NCBI GenBank assembly: GCA_026002875.1
Contig: BPGE01000001.1
Span: 3,968,001-4,032,000, forward strand
Length of the DNA stretch: 64,000 bases
Source: Bryobacteraceae bacterium
GTDB lineage: Bacteria; Acidobacteriota; Terriglobia; Bryobacterales; Bryobacteraceae
Direction: 5' to 3'
The notes beneath the pieces are model-generated. The model was not told the origin of the DNA, made no database searches, and saw only the letters and a program-made list of their open reading frames with translations. Both the position numbers and the translations under genes were made by a program. Below are positions 1-7,773 of this stretch, one piece after another. The first letter of the stretch is position 1. Every line of letters starts with the position of its first letter.

Positions 1-78
1 TCACCTCCTGAGCCCATGATGGGGCCGGCTGGCCCCGATTGGAACGAAAACATTGGGATTTGTTTTTCAGGAGGCTGC

Positions 79-528
79 ATGGGTGAGTTAAGGAGTGTGA
101 TCAAGCGGACGATCCTCGGCTCCAAGAAGAGCGTGGCCCAGATCGCGGACGAGATGGGCTGCTCTGAATCAATTCTCTACCGGTATGGGCTGGATGGAGA
201 GAGCGGGGCGGAGATGCCGCTGAGCCGCCTGATCCCTCTCATGCGCGCCACGGACGACTACCGGATCCTGCGCCACATCGCCGCCCGATGCGACCACGTC
301 GCAGTGAAGGTCCGGCGCGTGGCCGCGCTGAAGAAGAAAGATCCGGCCATCCTCAATGAGATCCAGGGCCGCTTTGCAAAGATGATGGCTGATTTCTGCG
401 CGTACACAGCCGAGGCCAGTGAGGCGGAGACGCTCGGGCTGCTGGACACGATTGCCCGCCACCTGGCGGACGTGGCGGCTATGAAACGGGCGGTGAAGGA
501 CTACCGGCAGGAGGATCTGTTCGCATGA
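79..528 (+). CDS. Phage CII-like regulatory protein (Phage_CP76-type)
   Basis: This 149-residue protein has an N-terminal helix-turn-helix (about residues 9-32, around AQIADEMGCSESILYRY) and a helical C-terminal half. The layout matches the phage CII/CP76 regulators that sit near the lysis-lysogeny switch of temperate phages. The ATG at 79 is chosen because AGGAGG lies six bases or so upstream at 69-74; an upstream in-frame ATG at 16 lacks such a site and runs through a hairpin at 21-36. The last codons overlap the next gene in an ATGA. It probably regulates early prophage transcription, but its operator cannot be assigned. The family call rests on pattern recognition only. Confidence 0.65.
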   Translation: MGELRSVIKRTILGSKKSVAQIADEMGCSESILYRYGLDGESGAEMPLSRLIPLMRATDDYRILRHIAARCDHVAVKVRRVAALKKKDPAILNEIQGRFAKMMADFCAYTAEASEAETLGLLDTIARHLADVAAMKRAVKDYRQEDLFA

Positions 529-749
529 CGGGGCTGGCGGGGTTCCTGATGCTCGTCGGTGGGGCGGCGGCCGTGCTGGCGCTTGGCGCGGCGCTGTCGC
601 CTGAAATCTGCCGCCTGCTGGCGGCGGCGCTGCTGACGGAAGCGGAAACGACGGAGGCCGCGCGCGCATTCCGGCGCCGCGCGTGGGCGCGGAACGAGCG
701 CCGGCTGGGAGTGAAGCTGACACGAAAGGAGGCCGTGCGTGGGCGTTGA
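525..749 (+). CDS. Small membrane protein, unknown function
   Basis: The gene encodes 74 residues with one hydrophobic segment (about residues 4-25, rich in Gly/Ala/Leu) followed by a basic, Arg-rich tail with a net positive charge. This predicts one transmembrane helix with a cytoplasmic tail. It starts in an ATGA overlap with the CII-like gene and overlaps the next gene by 11 bases, so it belongs to the same transcript. No family is recognised. A role in superinfection exclusion would be a guess. Confidence 0.5.
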   Translation: MTGLAGFLMLVGGAAAVLALGAALSPEICRLLAAALLTEAETTEAARAFRRRAWARNERRLGVKLTRKEAVRGR

Positions 750-963
750 GACATTGACCCGGATCACGGTGGATGCGATCGCGCGGAACGAGGCGGTCGC
801 CACGGCGGACAAGGTGAACGGGAAGTGGGCCGGCTATGTGATGGTGCGGGCCGAGGGAGGCAACTGGATGCTGGCGGTGTCGACCGGCCACCGTTACGAC
901 AGCTATGACGCCGCGCGGGCCGCGATGGAAGAGCTGATCGAGGAGGCGAGGCGGAGGCGATGA
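739..963 (+). CDS. Small hypothetical phage protein
   Basis: This 74-residue protein starts at GTG 739, with AAGGAGG at 725-731 at good spacing. It looks soluble and alpha/beta, with a WAGYVMVRAEGGNWMLAVS strand-rich centre and a helical, Glu-rich end. It ends in an ATGA overlap with the following winged-helix gene. No family is recognised. The compact packing with regulatory neighbours supports a real gene in the early/regulatory cluster. Confidence 0.5.
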   Translation: MGVETLTRITVDAIARNEAVATADKVNGKWAGYVMVRAEGGNWMLAVSTGHRYDSYDAARAAMEELIEEARRRR

Positions 964-1211
964 CGGACGGGTTCGAGAGCCTGCGCAAGGGGCTCGAGCT
1001 GATCGAGCTGGCGGGCCGGATCGGCGGGCTGCGGGTCACGGTGGTGGCCGGGCAGCTCGGCTGGACGAGGGCGCAGGCATCGAGATACCTGCGGGCGCTG
1101 GCCCAGATGGGCTGGCTCCGCGATGTGGGCGTCGGGCCGCGGCGCCCGGTGTGGGTTCTCGGGCCCAAGGCCGTGCGCCTGTTGCCGGAGGTGAGGCTGG
1201 AAAAACCGTAA
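960..1211 (+). CDS. Small winged-helix (IclR/MarR-like) DNA-binding protein
   Basis: The 83-residue product is almost entirely a winged helix: a helix around residues 8-20, a turn around GQLGWTRAQASRYLRAL with the recognition helix, then a wing ending in RPVWVLGPKA. It resembles the N-terminal HTH of IclR-type regulators without an effector domain. The stop codon lies inside the 26-bp palindrome that starts at 1202, so the gene ends on a probable operator. It is a good candidate for the protein that binds that palindrome or for a partner of the phage repressor; neither is shown by the sequence. Confidence 0.6.
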   Translation: MTDGFESLRKGLELIELAGRIGGLRVTVVAGQLGWTRAQASRYLRALAQMGWLRDVGVGPRRPVWVLGPKAVRLLPEVRLEKP

Positions 1212-1227
1212 ACATGTTTACGGTTTT
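1202..1227. promoter_or_regulatory. Perfect 26-bp palindromic operator
   Basis: A perfect dyad with half-site AAAACCGTAAACA and its complement covers these 26 bases, overlapping the last codons of the winged-helix gene. The core half-site CCGTAAA recurs in a second dyad at 1272-1288. No T-run follows and the position is directly upstream of the transposition operon, so a repressor operator is more likely than a terminator. A sigma70-like promoter on the minus strand (TTGAAA at 1253-1248, 17 bases, GATAAA at 1230-1225) overlaps this palindrome. Confidence 0.75.
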
Positions 1228-1271
1228 ATCCCGTGTAAGTCCTTTGTTTTCAATGAAACGTTCACAAAAAA

Positions 1272-1288
1272 CCGTAAATTTTTTACGG
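1272..1288. promoter_or_regulatory. Second operator dyad overlapping the RBS of the transposition operon
   Basis: CCGTAAA and TTTACGG flank a three-base centre, reusing the half-sites of the 1202-1227 palindrome. The right arm runs straight into GGGAGG, the ribosome-binding site of the gene starting at 1297. A protein bound here would cover the 5' end of the transcript. Two sites about 65 bases centre to centre suggest cooperative binding or looping, as inferred for phage early control regions. Confidence 0.65.
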
Positions 1289-1296
1289 GAGGCGAG

Positions 1297-2202
1297 ATGG
1301 AAGACGGAAGGAAAGCGCTCCAGATGGCTGGCGAAGCGATCGACGAGTCGATGATGGAGGTCATTCAGATGGGCGAGCTGAGCGGGGCGTCGAAAATGGC
1401 GACCCACATCGCGCAGTACTGCACCTACGCCCAGGCGATTGCACTCAAGCGCCTGAAGGACAGCGGCGCTTACAGGAGGCTGGGCCTGGACTGGGAGCAG
1501 TTCTGCCCGGCTTACCTCGGCCGTACCAGGCCTGTTATCGACGCCATCATCAAGGATCTGGAGCAGCACGGCAAGAAGATCTTCGAGCTGGCCGAGTCCG
1601 CCGGCTGCCGCGTGCCGGGCGAGGTTTACCGGTACATGGACTTCAACGACGACGGCAAGCTGATGATCGAAGGCGAAGAGGTGGATGTCACGCGGGCGAA
1701 CGCGGAGAAGATCCGGGCCTATGTGAAGCAATTGAAGGCGGAGGTGCGGCGGGAGAAGGAGGCGCACCAGAAGTCGGCCAAGCGGCTCACGGAGGCCCTG
1801 GAGGAGAAGAAGGCGCTCGCCAAGGAGGGCGAGGAGCGGGTGCAGAAGCTGCAAGAAGCGCTGGAGCAGGAGCGCAATGCGCAGTACCGCTGGACAAAGG
1901 ACCCGCTGCATTCACGGATGCTGGACATCCAGACGCAGCTTCTGTTGCAGGCGACGAGGCTGCGGGGGCTGTTGAAAGAGGAACTCAACGAGCGGCAGAT
2001 TGACATGCTCGTCGGACTGGCCAACTGGGCCTGGTCGATCTACCACGAGATCTGGTGGGACACGATGCAGCAATACGCGGAGGGGCCGAATAACCGCCCG
2101 TACCCGGCGATCAACTTGGACGTGGCCGAGATGACGGCGAGAAAAAGGGATCTGCTGGGCGAGTGGTACGAGACTTTGGAGAAGCCGCCGCTGGAGCAGT
2201 AG
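1297..2202 (+). CDS. Coiled-coil protein, first gene of the transposition operon (unknown function)
   Basis: The 301-residue protein has a helical N-terminal part (residues about 25-105) that includes a segment like those of small plasmid/phage DNA-binding proteins (around YRRLGLDWEQFCPAYLGRTR). A long charged coiled coil follows (about 145-205), then a C-terminal helical part rich in Trp and Tyr (about 225-285). GGGAGG at 1287-1292 serves the ATG. It ends three bases before the transposase gene and lies just downstream of the operator pair, so it is expressed with the transposition genes. A role in regulating or assisting transposition is inferred from place only; no family is recognised. 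Confidence 0.6.
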   Translation: MEDGRKALQMAGEAIDESMMEVIQMGELSGASKMATHIAQYCTYAQAIALKRLKDSGAYRRLGLDWEQFCPAYLGRTRPVIDAIIKDLEQHGKKIFELAESAGCRVPGEVYRYMDFNDDGKLMIEGEEVDVTRANAEKIRAYVKQLKAEVRREKEAHQKSAKRLTEALEEKKALAKEGEERVQKLQEALEQERNAQYRWTKDPLHSRMLDIQTQLLLQATRLRGLLKEELNERQIDMLVGLANWAWSIYHEIWWDTMQQYAEGPNNRPYPAINLDVAEMTARKRDLLGEWYETLEKPPLEQ

Positions 2203-2205
2203 GCA

Positions 2206-3882
2206 ATGCCCCCCGCGTTCCCTGCGTGGCTCGAGGGCGAACTGGATGACCTGAGCCGGATGGACCGCCGCCGGCGGGCGGCAAGGAGGCGTGAATTGGA
2301 GCAGATGCTCGGCGTCAGCAGCACGACTTTCAGCCGCATGCTTGCGGCGCGCGGGCTCCGGTTCCGGGCCGCCGAGGCCGGCCGGGCGGACGAGGCTCCG
2401 GCTCCGGTGGAGAGTCACTATTCCGAGGTCTTCGCTGTGCAGCTGTCGAGCTACAAGCAGGGGGCCGGATTGCTGATGCCGGCTGAAGTGGCGATCGAGA
2501 TCGCCGAGCGCAACGGACGCATACCAGCCGGCTCGGTATCGGCCGACGCTTACCGGGCATGGGCGCGGGGGCAGGGCGGCAGCCGGAACGTGCTGGACGA
2601 GCCGACGCGGCACATTCATCTGGCGAGCCTGGGACCGAACCACGTCCACCAGGCGGACTTCTCGCTGGCGATCAACTGGAAGATCAAGAACAACCGCCCG
2701 GTGTACGAGCAGTGGGTGTACAAGAACAAGCTGCCGGCGGAGGGCGAGCCGCGGCTGTGGCGGTTCATTGTGACGGACCATTGCTCTGGTGCGTTCTTCG
2801 TCTGGTACGCGGCCTCGGTCGGCGAGAACGTGATGCTGCTGGTGGAGGGTTTGTGGCGGGCGTGGGTGAAGAAGCGGTGTGGCGGGAGGGACATCACGGA
2901 CCTGTACCCATTCCGCGGCGTGCCGAGGATTCTGATGATCGACCGCGGGCCGGGCACCAGGTCCGAGGTGTTCCGGAATTTCCTGGCCTGGCTGGACGTG
3001 CGGCCGAACATCTGCGAAGGCCCGCGCTCGAAGGGGCAGGTAGAAAACCTGCATGGCTGGTGGGAGGAGCGCTTCGAGAGCCGGTTCCGGGCCGAGCCTG
3101 TTGAGTCGATCGAGCAGCTCAACGACGAGGCCGTGCAGTATGCGGCCCATCTGTGCCGGACGCTGAAGCACACGCGGCACGGCAATCCGCGTTCGGACCA
3201 CTGGGAGTGGCACATCAACCGGAGCTTCGAGACGCAGCTGCGGGTTCCGAATTGCAGCTTTGAGGTGGCCAAGCGTTACGCGGTAGCGGCGGCTCAGCCT
3301 GTGCGCGTGGCGGGCGACGGGACGGTGAGGTACCGGGGCAAGCATTACCGGGTGCCCGATGTGTTGTTGCACCGGACGAAACTGCTGGTGGAGTACAGCC
3401 CGTGGGATTACCCCAACGTGGCGGTGCGTGCGGATGAGATGGGCGCGCCGAAGTTTGTGCTGGAGCCGTTGGAGAGAAACGAACACGGCTTCTTCTCCGA
3501 CGCCGCGGTGATCGGCCAGGAATTCAAGAGCCGGAAGGAGGGGCCTGCGCAGCGGCTGGTGAAAGAGGCGCGGGCGATCGCGGAGACTTGGCCGGGAGGA
3601 CGGCTCGTCACGCGGGGCTACCATCTGGAAGGGCTGGAGGCCAGCGGGATCCGGAGCCGCGAGACGGAGATCTCGGGGCAGGCGGAAGAGGCGGCGTGGA
3701 GCCGCCTGGATGCCTGTCTGGAGGTTGCCGCGCGCATCGGGCGCGGCCTGGAGCCGGCGGAGAAGCGGCTGCTGGGACGGTTCGGGGGGCGCGTCACCGA
3801 GAGCGAAATCCGGGCGGTGGTGGAGGAAATCGAGCGCGGCGTGACGGCGGAAGTGATTCCGCTGCGCGCTGGGCAGGCGTAG
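2206..3882 (+). CDS. Phage transposase, DDE/rve integrase family (MuA-like)
   Basis: This 558-residue protein is the recombinase that joins phage ends to target DNA during integration and replication. The catalytic triad is visible: D151 in VHQADFS, D246 in LMIDRGPG and E280 in KGQVENLHGWW, with 33 residues between the second Asp and the Glu. An N-terminal HTH-like region (about 25-55) precedes the catalytic core (about 140-330), and a beta-barrel-like Mu C-terminal domain follows (about 345-420, around VRYRGKHYRVPDVLL). It is shorter than MuA (663 residues). The B-type ATPase gene starts nine bases downstream, as in Mu. The ATG at 2206 follows the previous stop by three bases. Confidence 0.9.
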   Translation: MPPAFPAWLEGELDDLSRMDRRRRAARRRELEQMLGVSSTTFSRMLAARGLRFRAAEAGRADEAPAPVESHYSEVFAVQLSSYKQGAGLLMPAEVAIEIAERNGRIPAGSVSADAYRAWARGQGGSRNVLDEPTRHIHLASLGPNHVHQADFSLAINWKIKNNRPVYEQWVYKNKLPAEGEPRLWRFIVTDHCSGAFFVWYAASVGENVMLLVEGLWRAWVKKRCGGRDITDLYPFRGVPRILMIDRGPGTRSEVFRNFLAWLDVRPNICEGPRSKGQVENLHGWWEERFESRFRAEPVESIEQLNDEAVQYAAHLCRTLKHTRHGNPRSDHWEWHINRSFETQLRVPNCSFEVAKRYAVAAAQPVRVAGDGTVRYRGKHYRVPDVLLHRTKLLVEYSPWDYPNVAVRADEMGAPKFVLEPLERNEHGFFSDAAVIGQEFKSRKEGPAQRLVKEARAIAETWPGGRLVTRGYHLEGLEASGIRSRETEISGQAEEAAWSRLDACLEVAARIGRGLEPAEKRLLGRFGGRVTESEIRAVVEEIERGVTAEVIPLRAGQA

Positions 3883-3890
3883 GAGGCCGC

Positions 3891-4997
3891 ATGACGATTC
3901 GGGAGGCCGTGCAGAAGACGGGCTTGAGCTACCGCCGGCTGGCTGAGATGACCGGGGTGAGCAAGAGCACGCTGGAACGGCTGGTGAACGATGGGGAGCT
4001 GCCGGTCCGGCGGCGCACCCAGGTGATGGACGCATTGGCGGCCGTGCTGGCCGAGCACGGCCTGAGCAGTGAACCGATCGAGATGCCGGGGGGAGAACTT
4101 CTCGGCAGGAGCAAGGAGGCTGAACCGATGAAACTGGATCCAGCGATCCTCCAGCACTTCCGCTTCACGGCGGATCCGTTCGTGAACGATGTGGAGGATG
4201 ACGCCGACGTATTCCGCTACAAGACGTACTCGAAGATCGACCGCCAGATCCGCGAGGCCATCGACGAATGCGCGATGGTGGCCGTCGTCGGCCCCGTGGG
4301 CTCTGGCAAGACGACGATGATGGATGGCATCGAGGCGGATCTCGCCCAGCGCGGAGATGTGATCTGCAAGCCGCGGATCAAGGACAAGGAGAAGCTGAGC
4401 GACAGCCATCTGACGAGGGCGCTGCTGTTCGCCATGACGGGCGAAACGGCGAAGATCCCGGCCAACGCCGAGGACCAGGGCCGCCTGTTGAGCCGGACGC
4501 TGCTGGCGCTGCGGATGGGCCACGAGGGCGGCCGGCGGGTGGTGCTCTACATCGACGACGCGCACCACTGCAACGCCCCGGTGCTGCGGGCTCTCAAGGC
4601 ATTCCATGAGGAGAAGGCGGGCCGGCACAGGCTGCTGGCGATCGTGCTCGTCGGCACGGAGGAATTGCCGAAGAAGCTGTACCGGACGCCTGAAATCGGC
4701 CACCGGACGCGGATGATCGAGATCCCTCCCGTATTCGTGCGCGAATATCTCGAGTTCAAGCTGAAGCGGGTGGGCAGCTCGATCGAGCAGGTGTTCGAGA
4801 CGGCGGCTGCCGAGGCGCTATTTGCGCGCTTCCGGCGCAAGCCAGGGGTGCCGGCGCTCGGTTATCCGCTCGAAATCAACAACGTCTGCTCGCAGGTGCT
4901 CATGAAGATGTGGTCGACGCTCGACGTGCAGCCGGGCATGAGAGTGCCAGCGCGTGTGGTCGACATGGCCGGAGGGAGCACGCAGCGGGCTGCGTGA
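3891..4997 (+). CDS. HTH-AAA+ ATPase, transposition target activator (MuB/TniB-like)
   Basis: The 368-residue protein combines an N-terminal HTH (about residues 12-33, GLSYRRLAEMTGVSKSTLERL) with an AAA ATPase core. Walker A is GPVGSGKTT at 134-142 and Walker B is VVLYIDD at 217-223. The family (MuB, TniB, ExeA-like) binds DNA as ATP-dependent filaments, captures target DNA and activates the transposase. The ATG at 3891 has GGAGG seven bases upstream and a start inside the preceding gene's frame is not needed. Position directly after the transposase gives strong support. Confidence 0.88.
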   Translation: MTIREAVQKTGLSYRRLAEMTGVSKSTLERLVNDGELPVRRRTQVMDALAAVLAEHGLSSEPIEMPGGELLGRSKEAEPMKLDPAILQHFRFTADPFVNDVEDDADVFRYKTYSKIDRQIREAIDECAMVAVVGPVGSGKTTMMDGIEADLAQRGDVICKPRIKDKEKLSDSHLTRALLFAMTGETAKIPANAEDQGRLLSRTLLALRMGHEGGRRVVLYIDDAHHCNAPVLRALKAFHEEKAGRHRLLAIVLVGTEELPKKLYRTPEIGHRTRMIEIPPVFVREYLEFKLKRVGSSIEQVFETAAAEALFARFRRKPGVPALGYPLEINNVCSQVLMKMWSTLDVQPGMRVPARVVDMAGGSTQRAA

Positions 4998-5008
4998 GGC
5001 ATGCGGCG

Positions 5009-5383
5009 ATGATGACCCTGCATGAGGTGAGCGCGCTGGGGACGCTGCTCCGATGGGTGCTGAGGCACCCGGAAGGCGAGCCCCCCGCGGCGGCGCGCGC
5101 GCTCCGGGCGGCGATGTTCCTGGCCGAGCGGGCGGCGAAAGCGGATCCGCTGTTCCTATCGCCGCAGCTCATCCGGAGCCGCTGGCACCGGGCGCGGCCG
5201 AATCCGGAGCGTCCGCGGTGCAGCTGGTGCGGAGCGGACGGCGACCGTGTGGCCGTGCTGCTGACGGCATGGCAGGACCCCAACGTCTGGATTTGCGGCG
5301 GGTGCATGACCGCCCTTGGCGAGACGGCCCGCTGCGTTGACGTCAACGAACCCAGGAGGCAGAACCGTGACCAGTTGGACTGA
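5009..5383 (+). CDS. Small protein with zinc-ribbon-like C-x2-C pair
   Basis: The 124-residue protein has a helical N-terminal half and a zinc-binding pattern in its C-terminal half: CSWC, then 23 residues, then CGGC, which would hold one zinc ion. The start is uncertain: ATG 5009 has GTGAGG ten bases upstream, while GTG 4994 overlaps the previous stop as GTGA. The C-terminal end overlaps the RBS and first codons of gam. No named family is recognised, and DNA or protein binding is the likely role. Confidence 0.6.
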   Translation: MMTLHEVSALGTLLRWVLRHPEGEPPAAARALRAAMFLAERAAKADPLFLSPQLIRSRWHRARPNPERPRCSWCGADGDRVAVLLTAWQDPNVWICGGCMTALGETARCVDVNEPRRQNRDQLD

Positions 5384-5870
5384 AGCTGACAATGCCCTGC
5401 GCAAGATTGCGCTGATCGATCTGCAGGTGGCGGAAGCCGCAGCCGTGCGGGATCAGAAGGCGCTCGAAGCGCAAACCGAATACCAGAAGGAGACGGCGCC
5501 GCTGCTGGCGACGCGCCAGGTGCTGGTGGAAGAGCTCGAGGCCTTCTACCGGAGCCAGAAGAGGAAGATCGAGGCCGAAGGCAAGCGGAGCGTGGAGCTG
5601 ACCTATGGCCGGCTCGGCATGAGGCTGGGCAAGCCCGCGCTGGCGCTGCTGAAGGGCTGGAAGTGGGACCGCGTGCTGGAAGCGATCAAGGAGCGCTGGT
5701 CGCGCAAGCCGGACCTGCTGAGCGCGCTGGTCACGGTGAAGGAGAGTGTGAATAAGGAAGGCGTGAAGGCCAACCTCGACGAGGAGGCGCTCGCCCAGAT
5801 AGGCCTGCGGATCAAGCAGGAAGACGAGTTCTACTACGAGACCTTCCCCGAGCGGGTGAAGGCGGCCTGA
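5367..5870 (+). CDS. gam: Host-nuclease inhibitor Gam (Mu Gam-like)
   Basis: The 167-residue protein matches Mu Gam, which binds double-stranded DNA ends and shields them from RecBCD-type exonucleases. A long N-terminal coiled coil (about residues 10-70) is followed by the Gam C-terminal part, with SVELTYGRLGMRLGKPAL and a LLSALVTVKESVNKEGVK segment typical of the family. Mu Gam has about 174 residues. GTG 5367 is chosen because AGGAGG sits at 5354-5359. The gene lies after the A and B genes as in Mu-like phages. It is a Ku-like fold protein acting in the cytoplasm during infection. Confidence 0.85.
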   Translation: MTSWTEADNALRKIALIDLQVAEAAAVRDQKALEAQTEYQKETAPLLATRQVLVEELEAFYRSQKRKIEAEGKRSVELTYGRLGMRLGKPALALLKGWKWDRVLEAIKERWSRKPDLLSALVTVKESVNKEGVKANLDEEALAQIGLRIKQEDEFYYETFPERVKAA

Positions 5871-5886
5871 GCGGGGGAGGATGCCA

Positions 5887-6342
5887 ATGGCGGATCAGGC
5901 TGCAATGCTGAAGGCGTTCCTGCTCGGGGCCCCAATCGAGGCCATCGCCGCTTTGATAGGTGAGGATGCGGAGGCGGCGATCCGGCGCGAGCTGCGTCGG
6001 CTCGCCGCCGAGGAGGACGATCACAAGGCGCAAACCTGCGCACCGAAGCCGAAGTCCAACGGCGGCATTGCTGCCGGTCCTGCGGCGCGGAAGCGGATTC
6101 AGAAAACGCCGAAGCCGGCCAAGACCAGGGCTGCTTCTGGCGAGGGCGACGGCGCCGCGACGTTCTGCGACCTGCTCCGGACCACGCTCGCGAGTCTCGG
6201 GCGGGCGACGGCGCAGCAGATCGAGAATGAACTCCGTGTCTCCGGCGTTCCGCTGAAGGCGGGCAAGGTCTGCTCCTATCTCTCCTACCTCAGGAAAAAG
6301 GGGGACGTGCTGAAGGAAGGAGACCAGTGGAGGCTCGCATGA
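5887..6342 (+). CDS. Phage protein with C-terminal winged-helix-like domain
   Basis: The 151-residue product has a helical N-terminal domain (about 1-45), a basic Lys/Ala/Pro-rich linker (about 48-85) and a C-terminal winged-helix-like part (about 90-150: LRTTLASLGRATAQQIENEL, then VCSYLSYLRKKGDVL). ATG 5887 is preferred over ATG 5881 because GGGGGAGG at 5873-5880 gives proper spacing only for 5887. It ends in an ATGA overlap. DNA binding is inferred; no specific family is recognised. Confidence 0.55.
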   Translation: MADQAAMLKAFLLGAPIEAIAALIGEDAEAAIRRELRRLAAEEDDHKAQTCAPKPKSNGGIAAGPAARKRIQKTPKPAKTRAASGEGDGAATFCDLLRTTLASLGRATAQQIENELRVSGVPLKAGKVCSYLSYLRKKGDVLKEGDQWRLA

Positions 6343-6752
6343 CGGCTGCGCTCCAGCAGGCGGGTCTCTTCGAGGGGGAGGGGCGGCGCGAGGGCCCCTT
6401 CTCCGCTTCGCGATTGCCTCCCACGAAGGAGGAGATTCTGGTGGCGTCGCTGATCTGGCAGCGCCGTGGACAAGGCAATCCCATCTCCATCGCCCGCCTG
6501 CGGCAGCTGACCGGGTTCAGCGAGCGCCAGATCAAGGGCATCGTCGAGCAGCTCGTGGTGGCGCACAGGATGAGGATCGGCGCGCGGCGGGAAGAGCCGG
6601 CAGGGTATTTCATGATCGAGACGGCCGAGGACCTGGAGGCGGCGGTAAAGCCGTACCGGAATCAGATTCTGGCGATGTGGCGGCGGCTGCGGGTGCTGGA
6701 GCAGACGCACAAACTCATGGAGCTGCTGGGGCAGCTGCGGTTGGAGGATTGA
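6339..6752 (+). CDS. Putative winged-helix DNA-binding phage protein
   Basis: This 137-residue protein contains a helix-turn-helix in residues about 32-70 (KEEILVASLIWQ, then ISIARLRQLTGFSERQIKGI), followed by a wing-like strand pair and a C-terminal helical tail. The layout resembles phage replication-initiator-like N-terminal winged helices. It overlaps the previous stop as ATGA, with GTGGAGG at 6327-6333 as RBS. It may regulate the middle genes or assist replication; this is inference. Confidence 0.55.
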   Translation: MTAALQQAGLFEGEGRREGPFSASRLPPTKEEILVASLIWQRRGQGNPISIARLRQLTGFSERQIKGIVEQLVVAHRMRIGARREEPAGYFMIETAEDLEAAVKPYRNQILAMWRRLRVLEQTHKLMELLGQLRLED

Positions 6753-7043
6753 ATGACGCTCAGGGAATTCCGGGATGGCGGCCGGCCAGCGACGGATCTG
6801 ATTCAGGCGCCGCTGGTGCGCGCCTGCATCGTGAAATGGAACGAAGGCCGGGAGAAGCATGGGCTCTGTTTCAGGGGCGATCCGCTGCCGGATGCCTTCG
6901 AGGAATGCATCGACGGGATCAATTACCTGGACCAGGCGGAACTAATGATGCCGGCCGAAGACCTGGAGCAGATCGCCTACTGCCGGAACCTGCTCATGCT
7001 CTGCGCGGAGCGGATCCAGGAACTATGGCGGAAGCGGAGGTGA
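6753..7043 (+). CDS. Small hypothetical phage protein
   Basis: The gene begins directly after the preceding stop (TGAATG) and encodes 96 residues. The protein is helical and acidic, with a central FEECIDGINYLDQAELMM segment and no membrane part. Comparable small proteins of about this size and pattern recur in early regions of Mu-like phages, but I cannot name a family. It is packed in the early operon between a winged-helix protein and a papain-like protein. Confidence 0.5.
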   Translation: MTLREFRDGGRPATDLIQAPLVRACIVKWNEGREKHGLCFRGDPLPDAFEECIDGINYLDQAELMMPAEDLEQIAYCRNLLMLCAERIQELWRKRR

Positions 7044-7045
7044 TC

Positions 7046-7525
7046 ATGGACTCGATCCGGCTGGCGTTCTACAGGGCGGAAAAGGGCAAATGGTGGGACA
7101 AACTGATCGGGGTGAGAACCGGATCGAGGTATTCCCACGTCGAACTGGTGCTGCCGGAGGGGACATGCTGGTCCGCGAGCCCGCGCGAGGCTTGCGTGCG
7201 CGGCAAGCGGATCGACCTAGGGGATGGGAAATGGGACGTCATCCAGGTGCGGTTGCGTCCGGACAGCCATGTCGGCCGGATGGAGCTGTTCTGTCGGGAT
7301 CAGCAAGGTGCCAGGTACGACTGGCCGGGAGTAATCTCCATCGGGCTATCGCCTTTGCCGGGAGTTCAGATTCCGCAGTGGTGGTTCTGCAGCGAGTTCG
7401 TCGCGGCGGCCTTGCGGGCCGGCGGCGTGCTGCGGAGCCTAGTTCCTCATCAGACCCGCCCGGATCAGCTTCATCAGGCGCTGCTGGGCTGGAATGACGC
7501 TCTGTCTGCTGGAGGTGATGCATGA
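7046..7525 (+). CDS. Circularly permuted papain-like (YiiX/C92, NlpC/P60-related) protein
   Basis: In the 159-residue product the presumed catalytic histidine comes first (H31 in RYSHVELVLP) and the cysteine comes later (C115 in WWFCSEFVAAAL). This is the order of the permuted papain-like amidase/protease group and the reverse of ordinary NlpC/P60. The C-terminal PHQTRPDQLHQAL segment also fits that group. No signal peptide is present. GGAGGTGATC directly upstream makes ATG 7046 the start. It sits among early genes, far from the lysis genes, so peptidoglycan hydrolysis at lysis is not the obvious role. The substrate is unknown. Confidence 0.7.
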   Translation: MDSIRLAFYRAEKGKWWDKLIGVRTGSRYSHVELVLPEGTCWSASPREACVRGKRIDLGDGKWDVIQVRLRPDSHVGRMELFCRDQQGARYDWPGVISIGLSPLPGVQIPQWWFCSEFVAAALRAGGVLRSLVPHQTRPDQLHQALLGWNDALSAGGDA

Positions 7526-7773
7526 GCCGATCACCATCGGAGTATTGGCGGAAACAGGCGCGGCACGAGATGAGGTTGAGGGCCGCGCTGGAGATGAGGC
7601 TGGACGAACTGGAAGACGAGATCGAGCAGCTGCAGACGGCGCTGGAAGGGCTCCTGGAAGCTACGGAGCCGGGCGGCGATCCATCGCATCTGCCGGCGCG
7701 GCGGGAATCTGCTGCCGCGCTGCTGGAGAGGCTGATCGGACCGGCGGCGCTGATGGAAGAGGAGGCCCTATGA
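7522..7773 (+). CDS. Small coiled-coil phage protein
   Basis: The 83-residue product is dominated by a charged coiled coil (about residues 10-48, LRAALEMRLDELEDEIEQLQ) with an Ala/Leu-rich C-terminal helix. GGAGGTGATG precedes ATG 7522. It overlaps both neighbours by 4 bases, which implies translational coupling. No family or function is recognised. Confidence 0.5.
   Translation: MSRSPSEYWRKQARHEMRLRAALEMRLDELEDEIEQLQTALEGLLEATEPGGDPSHLPARRESAAALLERLIGPAALMEEEAL

Noticed and set aside
21-36. Left end or terminator of the prophage at the GGGGCC-GGCT-GGCCCC hairpin
   Set aside because: It lacks end-site repeats and a T-run, and lies before regulatory genes; the left end should be further left with the repressor gene.
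1912-4035. A 707-codon minus-strand frame opposite the transposase genes
   Set aside because: It is antisense to the clearly identified transposase and B genes, and its Arg/Pro/His-rich translation is typical of GC-rich shadow frames.
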